From the NCBI GenBank assembly GCA_022775985.1, contig JALFIM010000079.1:1-50239 (forward strand): 50,239 nt of DNA. The letters are read 5' to 3'. Source of the DNA: Prevotella sp. Its GTDB lineage: Bacteria > Bacteroidota > Bacteroidia > Bacteroidales > Bacteroidaceae. Each line of letters begins with the position of its first letter. Position 1 is the stretch's first letter. Shown here one piece after another: positions 9,744 through 17,995 of this stretch. The notes beneath the pieces are model-generated. The model ran no database searches, had not been told where the DNA came from, and worked only from the letters and a program-made list of their open reading frames with translations. A program made the position numbers and the translations under genes.

Positions 9744-11237
9744 ATGACAGAGACAATTCAAAGGAAACTCAGCGACTCGAGAGTCGCGCGTTGGTCGGCC
9801 CTCGTCATAGTCAGCGTGACCATGATGTTCGGCTATTTCTTCACAGACGTAATGTCGCCGCTTGAGCCGCTGCTGACGGCTGCCAAGACGGCCGGCGGCC
9901 TCGGTATGGGATGGTCGTCAGACGAGTATGGCTTCTTCTCGGGCTCATACGGATATTTTAACGTGTTCTTGCTGCTGCTGTTCTTCGGCGGCATCATCCT
10001 CGACAAGTTCGGCATCCGCTTCACGGGAGTCATGGCCACGTCGCTCATGTTCTGCGGAGCACTCATCAAGTGGTGGGCCGTCAGCACCGACTTCGCCGGT
10101 GTGGTGACTCTCCCTCTGGGCATCGGCACCTACCATGTACAGGTGTTGTGGGCTGTGCTCGGCTTCGCCATATACGGTGTGGGCTGCGAGATTGCGGGCA
10201 TCACTGTGAGCAAGGTCATCGTGAAGTGGTTCACAGGCCATGAGCTGGCCCTCGCCATGGGCTTGCAGGTGGCCCTCGCCCGTATCGGCACGGCGTTCGC
10301 GCTGGCATACTCACTGCCCGTGGCCATGGGACAGTTTGTGCCGTATCACAGCCTGGCCGGCTCGTTCGGCAGTGTGGTGGGGTCGCTGTTCTACAACCTC
10401 AACGCCTCTCTTGTCAACGGACTCGTACACATCAAGAACCTCTTTGCCATACCCGACGGCGTGCAGGCATCCGTATGCTTAGGCGCGGCCATGATGTGTG
10501 CGGCCATGATAGCCTACATCGTATATTGCGTCATGGACAAGCGCGAGGATGCCTCGGCCCGTCAGTGCGCCACGGAGCCAGAGGAGGGATTCAAGTTCGC
10601 CGACCTCAAGCTGCTGGTGTGCAACCGTGGCTTCTGGTACGTGGCAGTGCTCTGCCTCATGTTCTATGCCGGCGTGTTCCCGTTCCTTAAATTCGCCACC
10701 AAGCTGATGGTCATGAAGTACGGCGTAGACCCCGGACTTGCGGGCCTGATACCTGCCATGCTGCCGTTCGGCACTATATTCCTGACACCCATCTTCGGCA
10801 ACATATACGACAAGTTCGGCAAGGGAGCCACGCTGATGCTCATCGGCAGTGTGCTGCTCACGCTCGTGCATGTGGTGTTCGCGCTTCCGTTCGGCTCCTA
10901 CGCCGTGGCCATAGGCGCGATGATAGTGCTCGGCGTGGCCTTCGGTCTCGTGCCGTCTGCCATGTGGCCTTCGGTGCCGAAAATCATCCCCATGAAGCTC
11001 CTCGGCACGGCATACGCCCTGATATTCTATATCCAGAACATAGGTCTCGCCCTCGTGCCTGTATGGATAGGCAAGGTGAATGAGGCCAACACTGCCGCCG
11101 ACGGCATCATCGACTACACCCAGACGATGACCATCTTCGCCGGGTTTGGTGTCGTGGCCATAGTCATAGCACTGTTGCTGCTGCGCGAGGACCACATCAA
11201 GCACTACGGACTGGAGCGTCCAAACATCAAGAAGTGA
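9744..11237 (+). CDS. MFS transporter
   Basis: A 497-residue inner-membrane carrier with about 12 hydrophobic segments. The first loop contains DKFGIRF, the usual motif between segments 2 and 3 of the major facilitator superfamily, and a matching IYDKFGKGATLM lies between segments 8 and 9. Opening residues such as MFGYFFTDVMSPLEPLL and GWSSDEYGFFSGSYGYFNVF recall the group that includes eukaryotic MFSD1-like dipeptide carriers, but that assignment is tentative. The gene follows the DPP5-like peptidase, so uptake of peptides or amino acids is a plausible but unproven role. The substrate cannot be read from the sequence. A strong terminator follows. Confidence 0.8.
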   Translation: MTETIQRKLSDSRVARWSALVIVSVTMMFGYFFTDVMSPLEPLLTAAKTAGGLGMGWSSDEYGFFSGSYGYFNVFLLLLFFGGIILDKFGIRFTGVMATSLMFCGALIKWWAVSTDFAGVVTLPLGIGTYHVQVLWAVLGFAIYGVGCEIAGITVSKVIVKWFTGHELALAMGLQVALARIGTAFALAYSLPVAMGQFVPYHSLAGSFGSVVGSLFYNLNASLVNGLVHIKNLFAIPDGVQASVCLGAAMMCAAMIAYIVYCVMDKREDASARQCATEPEEGFKFADLKLLVCNRGFWYVAVLCLMFYAGVFPFLKFATKLMVMKYGVDPGLAGLIPAMLPFGTIFLTPIFGNIYDKFGKGATLMLIGSVLLTLVHVVFALPFGSYAVAIGAMIVLGVAFGLVPSAMWPSVPKIIPMKLLGTAYALIFYIQNIGLALVPVWIGKVNEANTAADGIIDYTQTMTIFAGFGVVAIVIALLLLREDHIKHYGLERPNIKK

Positions 11238-11290
11238 TAATGCGCCTCTGCACGCTTGCATTAGTAGCAGCGTGCAGACGCTCACTGCAA

Positions 11291-11350
11291 CTATAAAAGC
11301 CACAAGCCCCGATGACCATCATAGGTCGTCGGGGCTTGTGGCTTTTATAG
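11291..11350. terminator. 27-bp two-way hairpin terminator
   Basis: Arms 11291-11317 and 11324-11350 pair over 27 positions with one G-T pair and a 6-nt loop. A/T-rich ends on both sides suit termination of the converging MFS and ATP-grasp-like genes. Confidence 0.85.
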
Positions 11351-11412
11351 TATTGTGTGGCGGTGGCGCGTGCCGTGCGTCGTGTTGTGTGCCGCGCCGC
11401 CGCACTCCAGGG

Positions 11413-12513
11413 CTACACCAGGCCAGTGTCGAGCAGGTTGTCGTTGGTGGCCGACACCCGCAGCTTGTACTTGCCCGAGCTGGCGTATATGCGCATCAGC
11501 CCTTGCGGCCCATGCTTGTCGGGCGACAGGGCCAGGGCCACGTGCCCCATCGTGCGGCGGAGGTTCATCTCCACGCATGGATGTATGAGCTGGCTCTTGC
11601 CGTCATCGCCTGTCACGGCCATCATGTCTATGCCGAAAGCACCCTCGTACCAGTCGCCGAGCAGTGTGGCGGTTAGGCTGATTATGCTGTCGCGCACCTT
11701 GTCTACAAGTTCCATGTCGGCATACTGTGCGAGCATGTCGCGCTTGTCAGCCTCGGTGGCCAGTATGTTGCCGCAATATGCTCCGTTGCGGGTGTCGAAG
11801 AGCGACAGGCCGCGATACTCCGTGTTGCCGTCCGCGTAGTGCCAGAACTCCATGCCGAAGTCTATGGCCTTGGGGTAGAACGGTTCTGCCATTATGCCGC
11901 CCTGCCGCTCCATGATGTTGCGGCACCATCCCATCACGTTGTCGTCAGCCTCACGCTCAACGTATCTTATGCCCCGTCCGCTGCTGCTCCACGGAGCCTT
12001 CAGCACGCTCCTGCCGTTGGACTTCAGTCGGGCAGACAGCTCATCGGCAGTGGCGCAGTAGCAGCTCTCACCCGTCAGCCGTCTGTCTATGGAGCGCAAC
12101 TGCGGCAGCAGGTGCGTGGCGGCGAACATGCGGTTGCTCGCCGTGCGTATCAGGTCGAGTCTGTGGCTGTCGGGCATAAGCCGTGCCAGACCTTCATTGC
12201 ATGTCCTCAGTGAGTAGCACAAGCTGTTGTCCCAGCCCCATGGGTCTATGGCCTCAATGTCGTCGGCTGGGATGAGGGCGAGGTCGTCTCTTGTTACGAA
12301 CCTCACGTCAGCGGCATGTCCCCTCATGTGGCGCACGGCCTCTGCGGCGGCCTCGCTGTCGTCAACGAGCACGAGGTCGCCGTCGTCGGCCCAGAAGGCA
12401 GGGATGAATCCGAGACTCGCCCTTAGGTGTCTGGCGGCATGGGGCGCGGTGAAGTTGTCGGTGTGTGTGGCGAGCGCGATGTCGTGCTCGGGATTGAAAA
12501 TTCGCAGTTTCAT
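11413..12513 (-). CDS. ATP-grasp-like protein of unknown function
   Basis: A 366-residue cytosolic protein. It opens with MKLRIFNPEHDIALA, a start I recall as common to a conserved Bacteroidota hypothetical family. The middle and C-terminal parts look like an ATP-grasp ligase fold: LKAPWSSSGRGIRYV resembles the nucleotide-binding Lys/Ser/Gly loop, and HPCVEMNLRRTMGH resembles the metal-binding Glu-x-Asn strand near the end of the fold. This would make it a carboxylate-amine or amino-acid ligase, but substrate and pathway are unknown. The minus-strand promoter sits immediately before the ATG, so the mRNA may be leaderless. No partner genes are adjacent; the gene stands alone between a terminator and the restriction region. 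Confidence 0.65.
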   Translation of the reverse strand: MKLRIFNPEHDIALATHTDNFTAPHAARHLRASLGFIPAFWADDGDLVLVDDSEAAAEAVRHMRGHAADVRFVTRDDLALIPADDIEAIDPWGWDNSLCYSLRTCNEGLARLMPDSHRLDLIRTASNRMFAATHLLPQLRSIDRRLTGESCYCATADELSARLKSNGRSVLKAPWSSSGRGIRYVEREADDNVMGWCRNIMERQGGIMAEPFYPKAIDFGMEFWHYADGNTEYRGLSLFDTRNGAYCGNILATEADKRDMLAQYADMELVDKVRDSIISLTATLLGDWYEGAFGIDMMAVTGDDGKSQLIHPCVEMNLRRTMGHVALALSPDKHGPQGLMRIYASSGKYKLRVSATNDNLLDTGLV

Positions 12514-12517
12514 ATTG

Positions 12518-12548
12518 CAAAGTTACTGAAACAAAACAGATGCTCAAA
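12518..12548 (-). promoter_or_regulatory. Promoter of the ATP-grasp-like gene, almost touching its start codon
   Basis: On the minus strand TTTG (12545-12548) and TAACTTTG (12518-12525) are 19 bp apart, a full consensus match. The ATG at 12513 lies only 4 bp after the -7 box, implying a leaderless or nearly leaderless transcript. Confidence 0.7.
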
Positions 12549-13053
12549 ATTTATTTCACATTAACACGCGCATCGCCATATCAGCACGTGCGTCACGGCC
12601 ACGCTTGATGGTGCGCAAGCCATACGTGCCAAACGAAATATGCAATATCTTGACCGAGTTTGTATAATGTTGATAAACAATACGTTATGAACGTGTTGCG
12701 AAATGGGCCGAATCGCAATGCAAAACGGCCCATTTCGCATGGTGAAACGGGCCGTTTCGCAGCCTGAAATGGGCCGTTTCGCAAATGCGTTTGCGGCAAA
12801 TATTAATTGCTCGTAAGAACGGAGTAAAAACAATAACGCGTTAAACACATTGCTTGTGAAATAAATTTCTCTGAAAGGAGAGAGTTTCTCATACTTATCT
12901 TTGCCATATGTCAAAGTATTCCAAGACTCCCCCTATACCAACTTTTTTTCGTAAGAAAGGAAAGTTTTTGCAATAACATTTCTTTTTCTTAGTTTATTTT
13001 AATATCTTAGCATCTCCAAACATGGCATTGTATAATAATTCCCCAAATGAATT
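12549..13053. other. Intergenic region upstream of the XamI-like operon
   Basis: About 500 bp with no convincing gene. It holds the four-unit 22-bp repeat array at 12697-12784 and then AT-rich sequence leading to the restriction gene. A TATCTTTG box at 12896-12903 is a possible promoter for the restriction operon, but no matching TTTG lies upstream and the leader would be about 150 nt. Confidence 0.5.
12697..12784. repeat. Array of four 22-bp near-palindromic units (copy 1)
   Basis: Units start at 12697, 12719, 12741 and 12763. Each has an AAA, then a GGSCC-type centre, then a TTTCGC-type right arm, for example GAAACGGGCCGTTTCGC. The units differ at a few positions. A second four-unit array of the same period lies at 38681-38768. 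Confidence 0.85.
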
Positions 13054-14022
13054 ATGTCAAGAAAATCAAGTTGTATTATAAATAGAAGAAACACGGAATT
13101 GTGGAAAGAAGATACAATAAAATCTGTGTCACTATACAATGACTGGTTTCTGGATTTCGCACCTATAACTTACACAAAAGAACGCAAGCGTGCGATGGAG
13201 CAAGTGGAATTGGCTATTAGCCAAACCAATAATTTCCATTTTACCACAACACACCTAAAAGAGCATCCGGAATTCATCACAATTTTGCGTATGGCTACAA
13301 CTCCTCCTATCGCACGTGACAGACTTATCGGATTTTCAGGTGTCAAACCTTCTTTCATTAAGAATATGGAGGAAGGACGTTTGCCGCAAAGACTGTCTGA
13401 GGAAGAAAAAGAGGACTGCTTAAATCGGGTTGCTCATGTGTTGAATAAATTACTTGACATAGAGCTGTTTTCTTGGATTCAAAAAGGCAATGCACCAACT
13501 GAGGAAGAACTTAAAATAGCTGAATGTATTGTGGCTGACAGATTATGCGGAACATTATCTGACCCAATAATACGTAATGAGCAAGAAAAGAGACAATTGA
13601 AAGTCATCAGTGATTTTCTTGTTTCAGAAGGATACGCTTTTGTGGATTCTAAAGACGTCGCTTCATTTTCGCAAATGAAGCGAGGCACATTCACTTACCA
13701 TCTTAATGTGCCTGTCAGGATGAGCCGTATTGGTGTTAATATGCCTATTGATGTTGTAATAAAGCGAAAGGGATGCTCCGAAAACATATTACCGCTTCTG
13801 GTGGAGTGCAAGTCGGCAGGAGATTTCACCAATACCAATAAACGCAGAAAGGAAGAGGCGCAAAAGATAGAACAATTAAAATCCACATACGGGAATAATA
13901 TTGATTTTGTTCTTTTCTTATGTGGCTATTTTGATAGCGGCTATCTTGGCTACGAAGCTGCCGAGGGTATTGATTGGATATGGGAGCATAGGGTGACCGA
14001 CTTTAAAAAGGCAGGAGTATGA
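13054..14022 (+). CDS. Type II restriction endonuclease, XamI-like
   Basis: Cuts unmodified foreign DNA in the cell. The 322-residue protein has a helical N-terminal half with RMATTPPIARDRLIGF, which fits my recollection of the XamI endonuclease family. The C-terminal half carries a PD-(D/E)XK nuclease core: Asp233 in MPIDVVI, then Glu251 and Lys253 in LLVECKSAGDF. The gene overlaps its methyltransferase partner by 4 bp (ATGA), so the two are translationally coupled. The base composition is clearly more AT-rich than the flanking core genes, suggesting recent transfer. XamI itself cuts GTCGAC; whether this enzyme shares that site is an inference. The R-M role is secure from context; the XamI family label is less so. 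Confidence 0.75.
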   Translation: MSRKSSCIINRRNTELWKEDTIKSVSLYNDWFLDFAPITYTKERKRAMEQVELAISQTNNFHFTTTHLKEHPEFITILRMATTPPIARDRLIGFSGVKPSFIKNMEEGRLPQRLSEEEKEDCLNRVAHVLNKLLDIELFSWIQKGNAPTEEELKIAECIVADRLCGTLSDPIIRNEQEKRQLKVISDFLVSEGYAFVDSKDVASFSQMKRGTFTYHLNVPVRMSRIGVNMPIDVVIKRKGCSENILPLLVECKSAGDFTNTNKRRKEEAQKIEQLKSTYGNNIDFVLFLCGYFDSGYLGYEAAEGIDWIWEHRVTDFKKAGV

Positions 14023-15569
14023 GCTTTGACATCGTTTCTTATAACATGGAGCGTGACAGACTGCAAAAAGTGCTGGATGCGCAAAAGACTTCAAAAGAGC
14101 GTAATATGAAGGGGCAATTTGCCACTCCATATCCTTTGGCATGCAGTATAATGAGAAAAGCGAAGACTCTCTGCCGTAAAAAGTCAGTGAGTTTCTTAGA
14201 GCCTTCAATCGGATTGGGGACATTTTATGCCGCATTCCGCAGTGTGTTTAAGAGTGCAGCCGGTCATGCGTTAGGTTTTGAGATAGACAGCCATTATTAT
14301 TGTCCCGCCAAAGAGCTTTGGGCAAAAGAGGACTTGGAACTACGAAACGTTGATTTCTTGAAAGAAAGACTGAACGGTGAGCGTTTCGATTTGCTTGTAG
14401 CCAATCCTCCGTATGTAAGACACCATCATATTGACAGTGAAAGGAAAAAAGAACTACAAAGAGAAGTAAAACAAAATATAGGAATAAAGATTTCAGGATT
14501 GGCAGGACTGTATTGCTATTTCCTTATACTTTCGGAGAAATGGCTGGCAGATGGGGCTTTGTCCTGTTGGCTAATACCGTCGGAGTTCTTGGACGTGAAT
14601 TATGGGACGGCCGTAAAGCAATATCTGCTCGAATGTGTAGATCTCTTGTGTGTTCACAAGTTCAAGGCTGATGATGTGCAATTTGATGATGCACTTGTCA
14701 GTTCTACAATAGTTTTCTTCAGAAAGGGCAAGCCGTCAGGAGAAGGCATAGAGTTCTCATGTGGAGAAGATGTGAATGACCCTTCAAGAAAAATGACGGT
14801 AGGAAGAACACGCTTAACGGCATCTGGCAAATGGTCTAATCTGTTTGTTGAAAAGACAGTGGACTGTTCAAGTGATGACGACTGTAAGTTAGGAAACTTT
14901 TTCACAGTAAAGCGTGGAATTGCAACAGGAGACAATAACTTCTTTGTTGTGGATATGGACACCATAGAGAAATACCATATACCGTCAAAGTTTCTCAAGC
15001 CAGTGCTTCCAAGCCCAAGGTATCTGAAAGAAGACATTATATCATCAGACAATGAAGGGAATGTCGCATTGGCACAAAAACAATATTTGTTCTCATGCGA
15101 TTTGCCTGAAGATGTCTTGATAGAAAAATATCCCAGGGTATGGGGATATATACAGGAGGGAATAAAACGTGGAGTAGATAAAGGTTACATATGCAGTCAT
15201 CGAGCATTATGGTATTCCTGCGAAGAAAGAAAGCCTGCTCCGTTTGTAATTCCCTATATGGGGCGTGGCAATTCTTCAAGGAAGATGTTTCGTTTCATAC
15301 TGAACAAGACGAATGCCATCACTACTAATGTGTACTTGCTCATGTACCCCAAAGACAATTATTCAAAATGCTTGACAGACACAAAACTGCTGAATGAGGT
15401 ATGGCAAACATTGAACAAGGTTACAAGTGAGCAATTTGCAATAAATGGTCGTGAATATGGAGGAGGATTGCACAAATTGGAGCCAAAAGAACTGCTCAAC
15501 ATAAAAGTACATTCTCTTCCTTCATTATTGCTGCCAAGGCAGTGTGCTTTTGAACTTTCGTTATTCTGA
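14019..15569 (+). CDS. Adenine-specific DNA methyltransferase of the XamI-like R-M system
   Basis: Protects host DNA by N6-adenine methylation at the site cut by the upstream endonuclease. In the 516-residue protein the SAM-binding motif I is at about 59-69 (FLEPSIGLGTF), preceded by QFATPYPLA, and the catalytic NPPY is at 129-132 (VANPPYVRHH). This order (SAM site, then NPPY, then a long C-terminal part) is the gamma-class/TaqI-like arrangement; the C-terminal region after about residue 270 would be the target-recognition domain. It starts within the stop codon of the endonuclease gene. AT-rich like its partner. After the stop come about 140 bp with no feature of note. Confidence 0.88.
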   Translation: MSFDIVSYNMERDRLQKVLDAQKTSKERNMKGQFATPYPLACSIMRKAKTLCRKKSVSFLEPSIGLGTFYAAFRSVFKSAAGHALGFEIDSHYYCPAKELWAKEDLELRNVDFLKERLNGERFDLLVANPPYVRHHHIDSERKKELQREVKQNIGIKISGLAGLYCYFLILSEKWLADGALSCWLIPSEFLDVNYGTAVKQYLLECVDLLCVHKFKADDVQFDDALVSSTIVFFRKGKPSGEGIEFSCGEDVNDPSRKMTVGRTRLTASGKWSNLFVEKTVDCSSDDDCKLGNFFTVKRGIATGDNNFFVVDMDTIEKYHIPSKFLKPVLPSPRYLKEDIISSDNEGNVALAQKQYLFSCDLPEDVLIEKYPRVWGYIQEGIKRGVDKGYICSHRALWYSCEERKPAPFVIPYMGRGNSSRKMFRFILNKTNAITTNVYLLMYPKDNYSKCLTDTKLLNEVWQTLNKVTSEQFAINGREYGGGLHKLEPKELLNIKVHSLPSLLLPRQCAFELSLF

Positions 15570-15707
15570 AAGTATATTCATGTTGCTTTTCCTATGGTAT
15601 TTATTGTCATCGCTATGTATGCCGATTCGGTGGCTGTGTATTTCTGGCAATTAAACTCTGAGTCAAAGTAAAACATGAAACGTCGTTATATAAAAAACAG
15701 TAATAAT

Positions 15708-15998
15708 ATGAATTATCTCAAACTTATCATGGCGGCCTTACTTCTGGCTTGCCTCCTGCACATGCCTTACGGCTTCTATGTGCTTGTGCGCTTTGTGGCG
15801 ATGGTGGTGTTTGCCGTGCTGGCCGTACAGTACAGCGAGAAGAGGAACAGTGCGCTGATGGTGACGTTCGGGGCACTGGCCCTGCTGTTCCAGCCGTTTT
15901 TCAAGATAGCATTGGGGCGCGGCATGTGAAACGTTGTGGATGTAGTTGTGGCCATACTCCTCGTTGCGCTTTGCATAAAGGAGAGGAAAAGCGTGTGA
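15708..15998 (+). pseudogene. DUF6804-like small membrane protein broken by an in-frame TGA
   Basis: From ATG 15708 the frame reads a 73-residue membrane protein with two or three hydrophobic segments (LKLIMAALLLACLLHMPYGF, then YVLVRFVAMVVFAVLAV). It stops at TGA 15927-15929 just after FFKIALGRGM. The same frame then continues as NVVDVVVAILLVALCIKE to a second stop at 15996-15998. In the DUF6804-like proteins I recall, a Trp follows the GR region and the WNVVDV-type helix continues to the C-terminus, so a single TGG-to-TGA change would explain the break. The start at 15708 is preferred over 15675 because it is preceded by an A-rich stretch. It may still make a truncated product; the function of the family is unknown. 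Confidence 0.7.
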
Positions 15999-16181
15999 TT
16001 ATGCGTTAAAACCATGCCTAAAAGTAGTCACAAACCACCCTTGCGCATGGCTTTAACATAGTATTCTTATATCGGCGATATGGCTGACACCTGTCGGTTC
16101 CCATCCTTCATCTGTCGCTGTATGTAGTCTTTCTTTGGCATTTGCCGCAACTGTTGCCGCATAAATAAGGTGATAAAAAAG

Positions 16182-16226
16182 AACGAGGGTGAGTCAAGGA
16201 ATACGTGTTCTTGGCTCACCCTCGTT
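16182..16226. terminator. 19-bp hairpin terminator downstream of ino1
   Basis: Arms 16182-16200 and 16208-16226 pair across 19 positions with two G-T pairs and a 7-nt loop. On the minus strand the stem is followed by a T-rich run (the complement of GATAAAAAAG), as expected for termination of ino1. Confidence 0.8.
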
Positions 16227-16243
16227 GGTGTTTCAGTTGACTG

Positions 16244-17572
16244 TTAGTCTATCTCCTCGTCGGGCTCGTAGCCGCCCATCTCGCGGATGGCGTTCTTCAG
16301 CATGGTGTACTGCTGATAGAGGTGGTTGACGGCTTCCTCGCCCTTGGTGTAGTCGTGCATTGGAGCCTTGAGGAAGAAGCTCAGGAAACGCTGTATGCCA
16401 TATCGTCCGGCACGTGCAGCGAGGTCGCTCAGCAGGGTGAGGTCGAGCAGCAGCGGTGCGGCGAGGATGGAGTCGCGGCAGAGGAAGTTTATCTTTATCT
16501 GCATGGGATATCCCATCCATCCGAAGATGTCTATGTTGTCCCATCCCTCCTTGTTGTCGTTGCGCGGCGGATAGTAGTTGATGCGCACCTTGTGGTAGTA
16601 CTGCGTGTCCTCGTCGTTGCCGTGTCCGTAGAGGTCGGGCTGCACGTCAGGCTTGAGGATTGTCTCCAAGGTGGAGAGCTTGCTCACCTCCTTGGTGTGG
16701 AAGTTGGCGGGCTCGTCGAGCACGAGGCCGTCGCGGTTGCCGAGTATGTTGGTGGAGAACCAACCGTTCAATCCGAGGCAACGGGTGCCTATGATGGGCG
16801 CGAATCCGCTCTTAACAAGTGTCTGGCCGGTCTTGAAGTCCTTGCCGGCGATAGGCATCTTGGTTTTCTCGGCGAGCTCCCACATGGCAGGGATGTCTAC
16901 GGTGGTGTTCGGAGCACCCATTATGAAGGGCGCACCCTCGGTGAGGGCAGCGTATGCATAGCACATGGAGGGGGCTATGTGCTCACGGTCGTCAGCCTTC
17001 ATGGCGGCCTCAAGGGCGGCCAGTGTGCCGTGAATTTTCTCGTCTACGGGTACGTATATCTCCGTGGATGCTGCCCAGATGACCACGATACGTGCGCATC
17101 CGTTCTTTGCCTTGAAGTCGCGGATGTCCTGACGCAGGGCCTCCACCATGTCCCAACGTGTCTTGCAGTCCTTCACGTTGTCGCCGTCGAGACGCTTTGC
17201 GTAGTTCTTGTCGAAGGCAGCCTTCATGGGCACCACCTTCTCCAGCTCCTCGCGCACGGGGTTGATGTCTTTCTCCTTCAGCACCTCAGCGTACATCGCA
17301 GCCTGGTAAGCGTTCTGCGGATATACGTCCCATGAACCGAATACTATGTCGTTGAGGTCGGCCAGGGGCACTATGTCCTTGTAGTGCAGATACTTCTTGT
17401 CGGCACCGCGGCCCACGCGTATCTTGTCGTACTGGGTCATGGAGCCGATAGGCTTTGCAAGTCCTTTGCGAGCCATGAACACACCTGTCATGAATGTAGT
17501 GGCCACTGCGCCACAGCCCACGACCATGATGCCCAGTTTGCCTTCTGCTGGTTTAACGTCAGAATTTCTCAT
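16244..17572 (-). CDS. ino1: myo-Inositol-1-phosphate synthase
   Basis: Converts glucose 6-phosphate to myo-inositol 1-phosphate using NAD in the cytosol; in Bacteroidota this feeds inositol-containing lipids, including inositol sphingolipids. The 442-residue length is usual for the prokaryotic form. The NAD-binding GCGAVATT motif is at residues 19-26. Active-site regions include GKDFKTGQT, LGLNGWFSTNILGN and KINFLCRDSILAAPLLLDL, followed by LSFFLKAPM. The N-terminus at 17572 is preceded by an A-rich leader on the minus strand. The gene stands alone, ending in its own terminator, with no sphingolipid genes nearby. The call is secure. Confidence 0.95.
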   Translation of the reverse strand: MRNSDVKPAEGKLGIMVVGCGAVATTFMTGVFMARKGLAKPIGSMTQYDKIRVGRGADKKYLHYKDIVPLADLNDIVFGSWDVYPQNAYQAAMYAEVLKEKDINPVREELEKVVPMKAAFDKNYAKRLDGDNVKDCKTRWDMVEALRQDIRDFKAKNGCARIVVIWAASTEIYVPVDEKIHGTLAALEAAMKADDREHIAPSMCYAYAALTEGAPFIMGAPNTTVDIPAMWELAEKTKMPIAGKDFKTGQTLVKSGFAPIIGTRCLGLNGWFSTNILGNRDGLVLDEPANFHTKEVSKLSTLETILKPDVQPDLYGHGNDEDTQYYHKVRINYYPPRNDNKEGWDNIDIFGWMGYPMQIKINFLCRDSILAAPLLLDLTLLSDLAARAGRYGIQRFLSFFLKAPMHDYTKGEEAVNHLYQQYTMLKNAIREMGGYEPDEEID

Positions 17573-17646
17573 TTTATTTTCCTTTTTATGGTTAGTTATT
17601 TATGAATCTGTCATTATATCTTATCCATTGGGGAAAGGTTGTAGGC

Positions 17647-17863
17647 ACAACCTTTATGCAAAATTCGTCAAAATACTTGATATATGCAAACAATTGCGCT
17701 AAAATATTGTCAGTGAAATAATATTATGGAGCCGATTATGGAACCGACAGGTGCATGCTGAAAACATGCTGAATATGTTGTGTGCGGTTAGTTGCATTGG
17801 TGATATTTTGATGTAATTGTTTGCATATATCAAGTATTTTGACGAAATTTGTATATAGGTTGT
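17647..17863. repeat. 49-bp inverted repeat pair around a 119-bp spacer
   Basis: Arms 17647-17695 and 17815-17863 are reverse complements with only three mismatches; the inner 32 bp of each arm (17664-17695 and 17815-17846) are identical. Similarity continues weakly into the spacer. It lies between ino1 and the four-gene restriction operon. It could be a small non-autonomous mobile element, an invertible switch, or a regulatory site. Confidence 0.85.
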
Positions 17864-17995
17864 ATATGCGCTGACTTATACGTGATGGATTGTAAGTCGT
17901 TAAGCAACTGAGAAACAACGGATATAAATTGCTCTCCGCAGTTTTTGTCACTTCAAATTCTTGCGCTGCTTTTGAATACCCAGCAGCCTATAACA

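Noticed and set aside
12697..12784. CRISPR array for the 22-bp repeats
   Set aside because: The units abut with no spacers, drift in sequence, and no cas genes are in the window.
12561..12914. Minus-strand frames across the repeat array at 12.7 kb, and similar ones at 38.6-38.9 kb
   Set aside because: The peptides (repeated NGPF/RPVS-like segments) are direct products of the 22-bp units and differ between the two loci as the units do; no other sign of coding.
15927..15929. TGA read as selenocysteine
   Set aside because: No selenocysteine insertion element or redox motif was seen, and Trp at this place fits the family better than Cys or Sec.
17736..17951. Small protein encoded across the inverted repeat
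   Set aside because: Both arms give the same peptide segment on opposite strands (FVKILDICKQL), as expected from the repeat; no start signal or homology.
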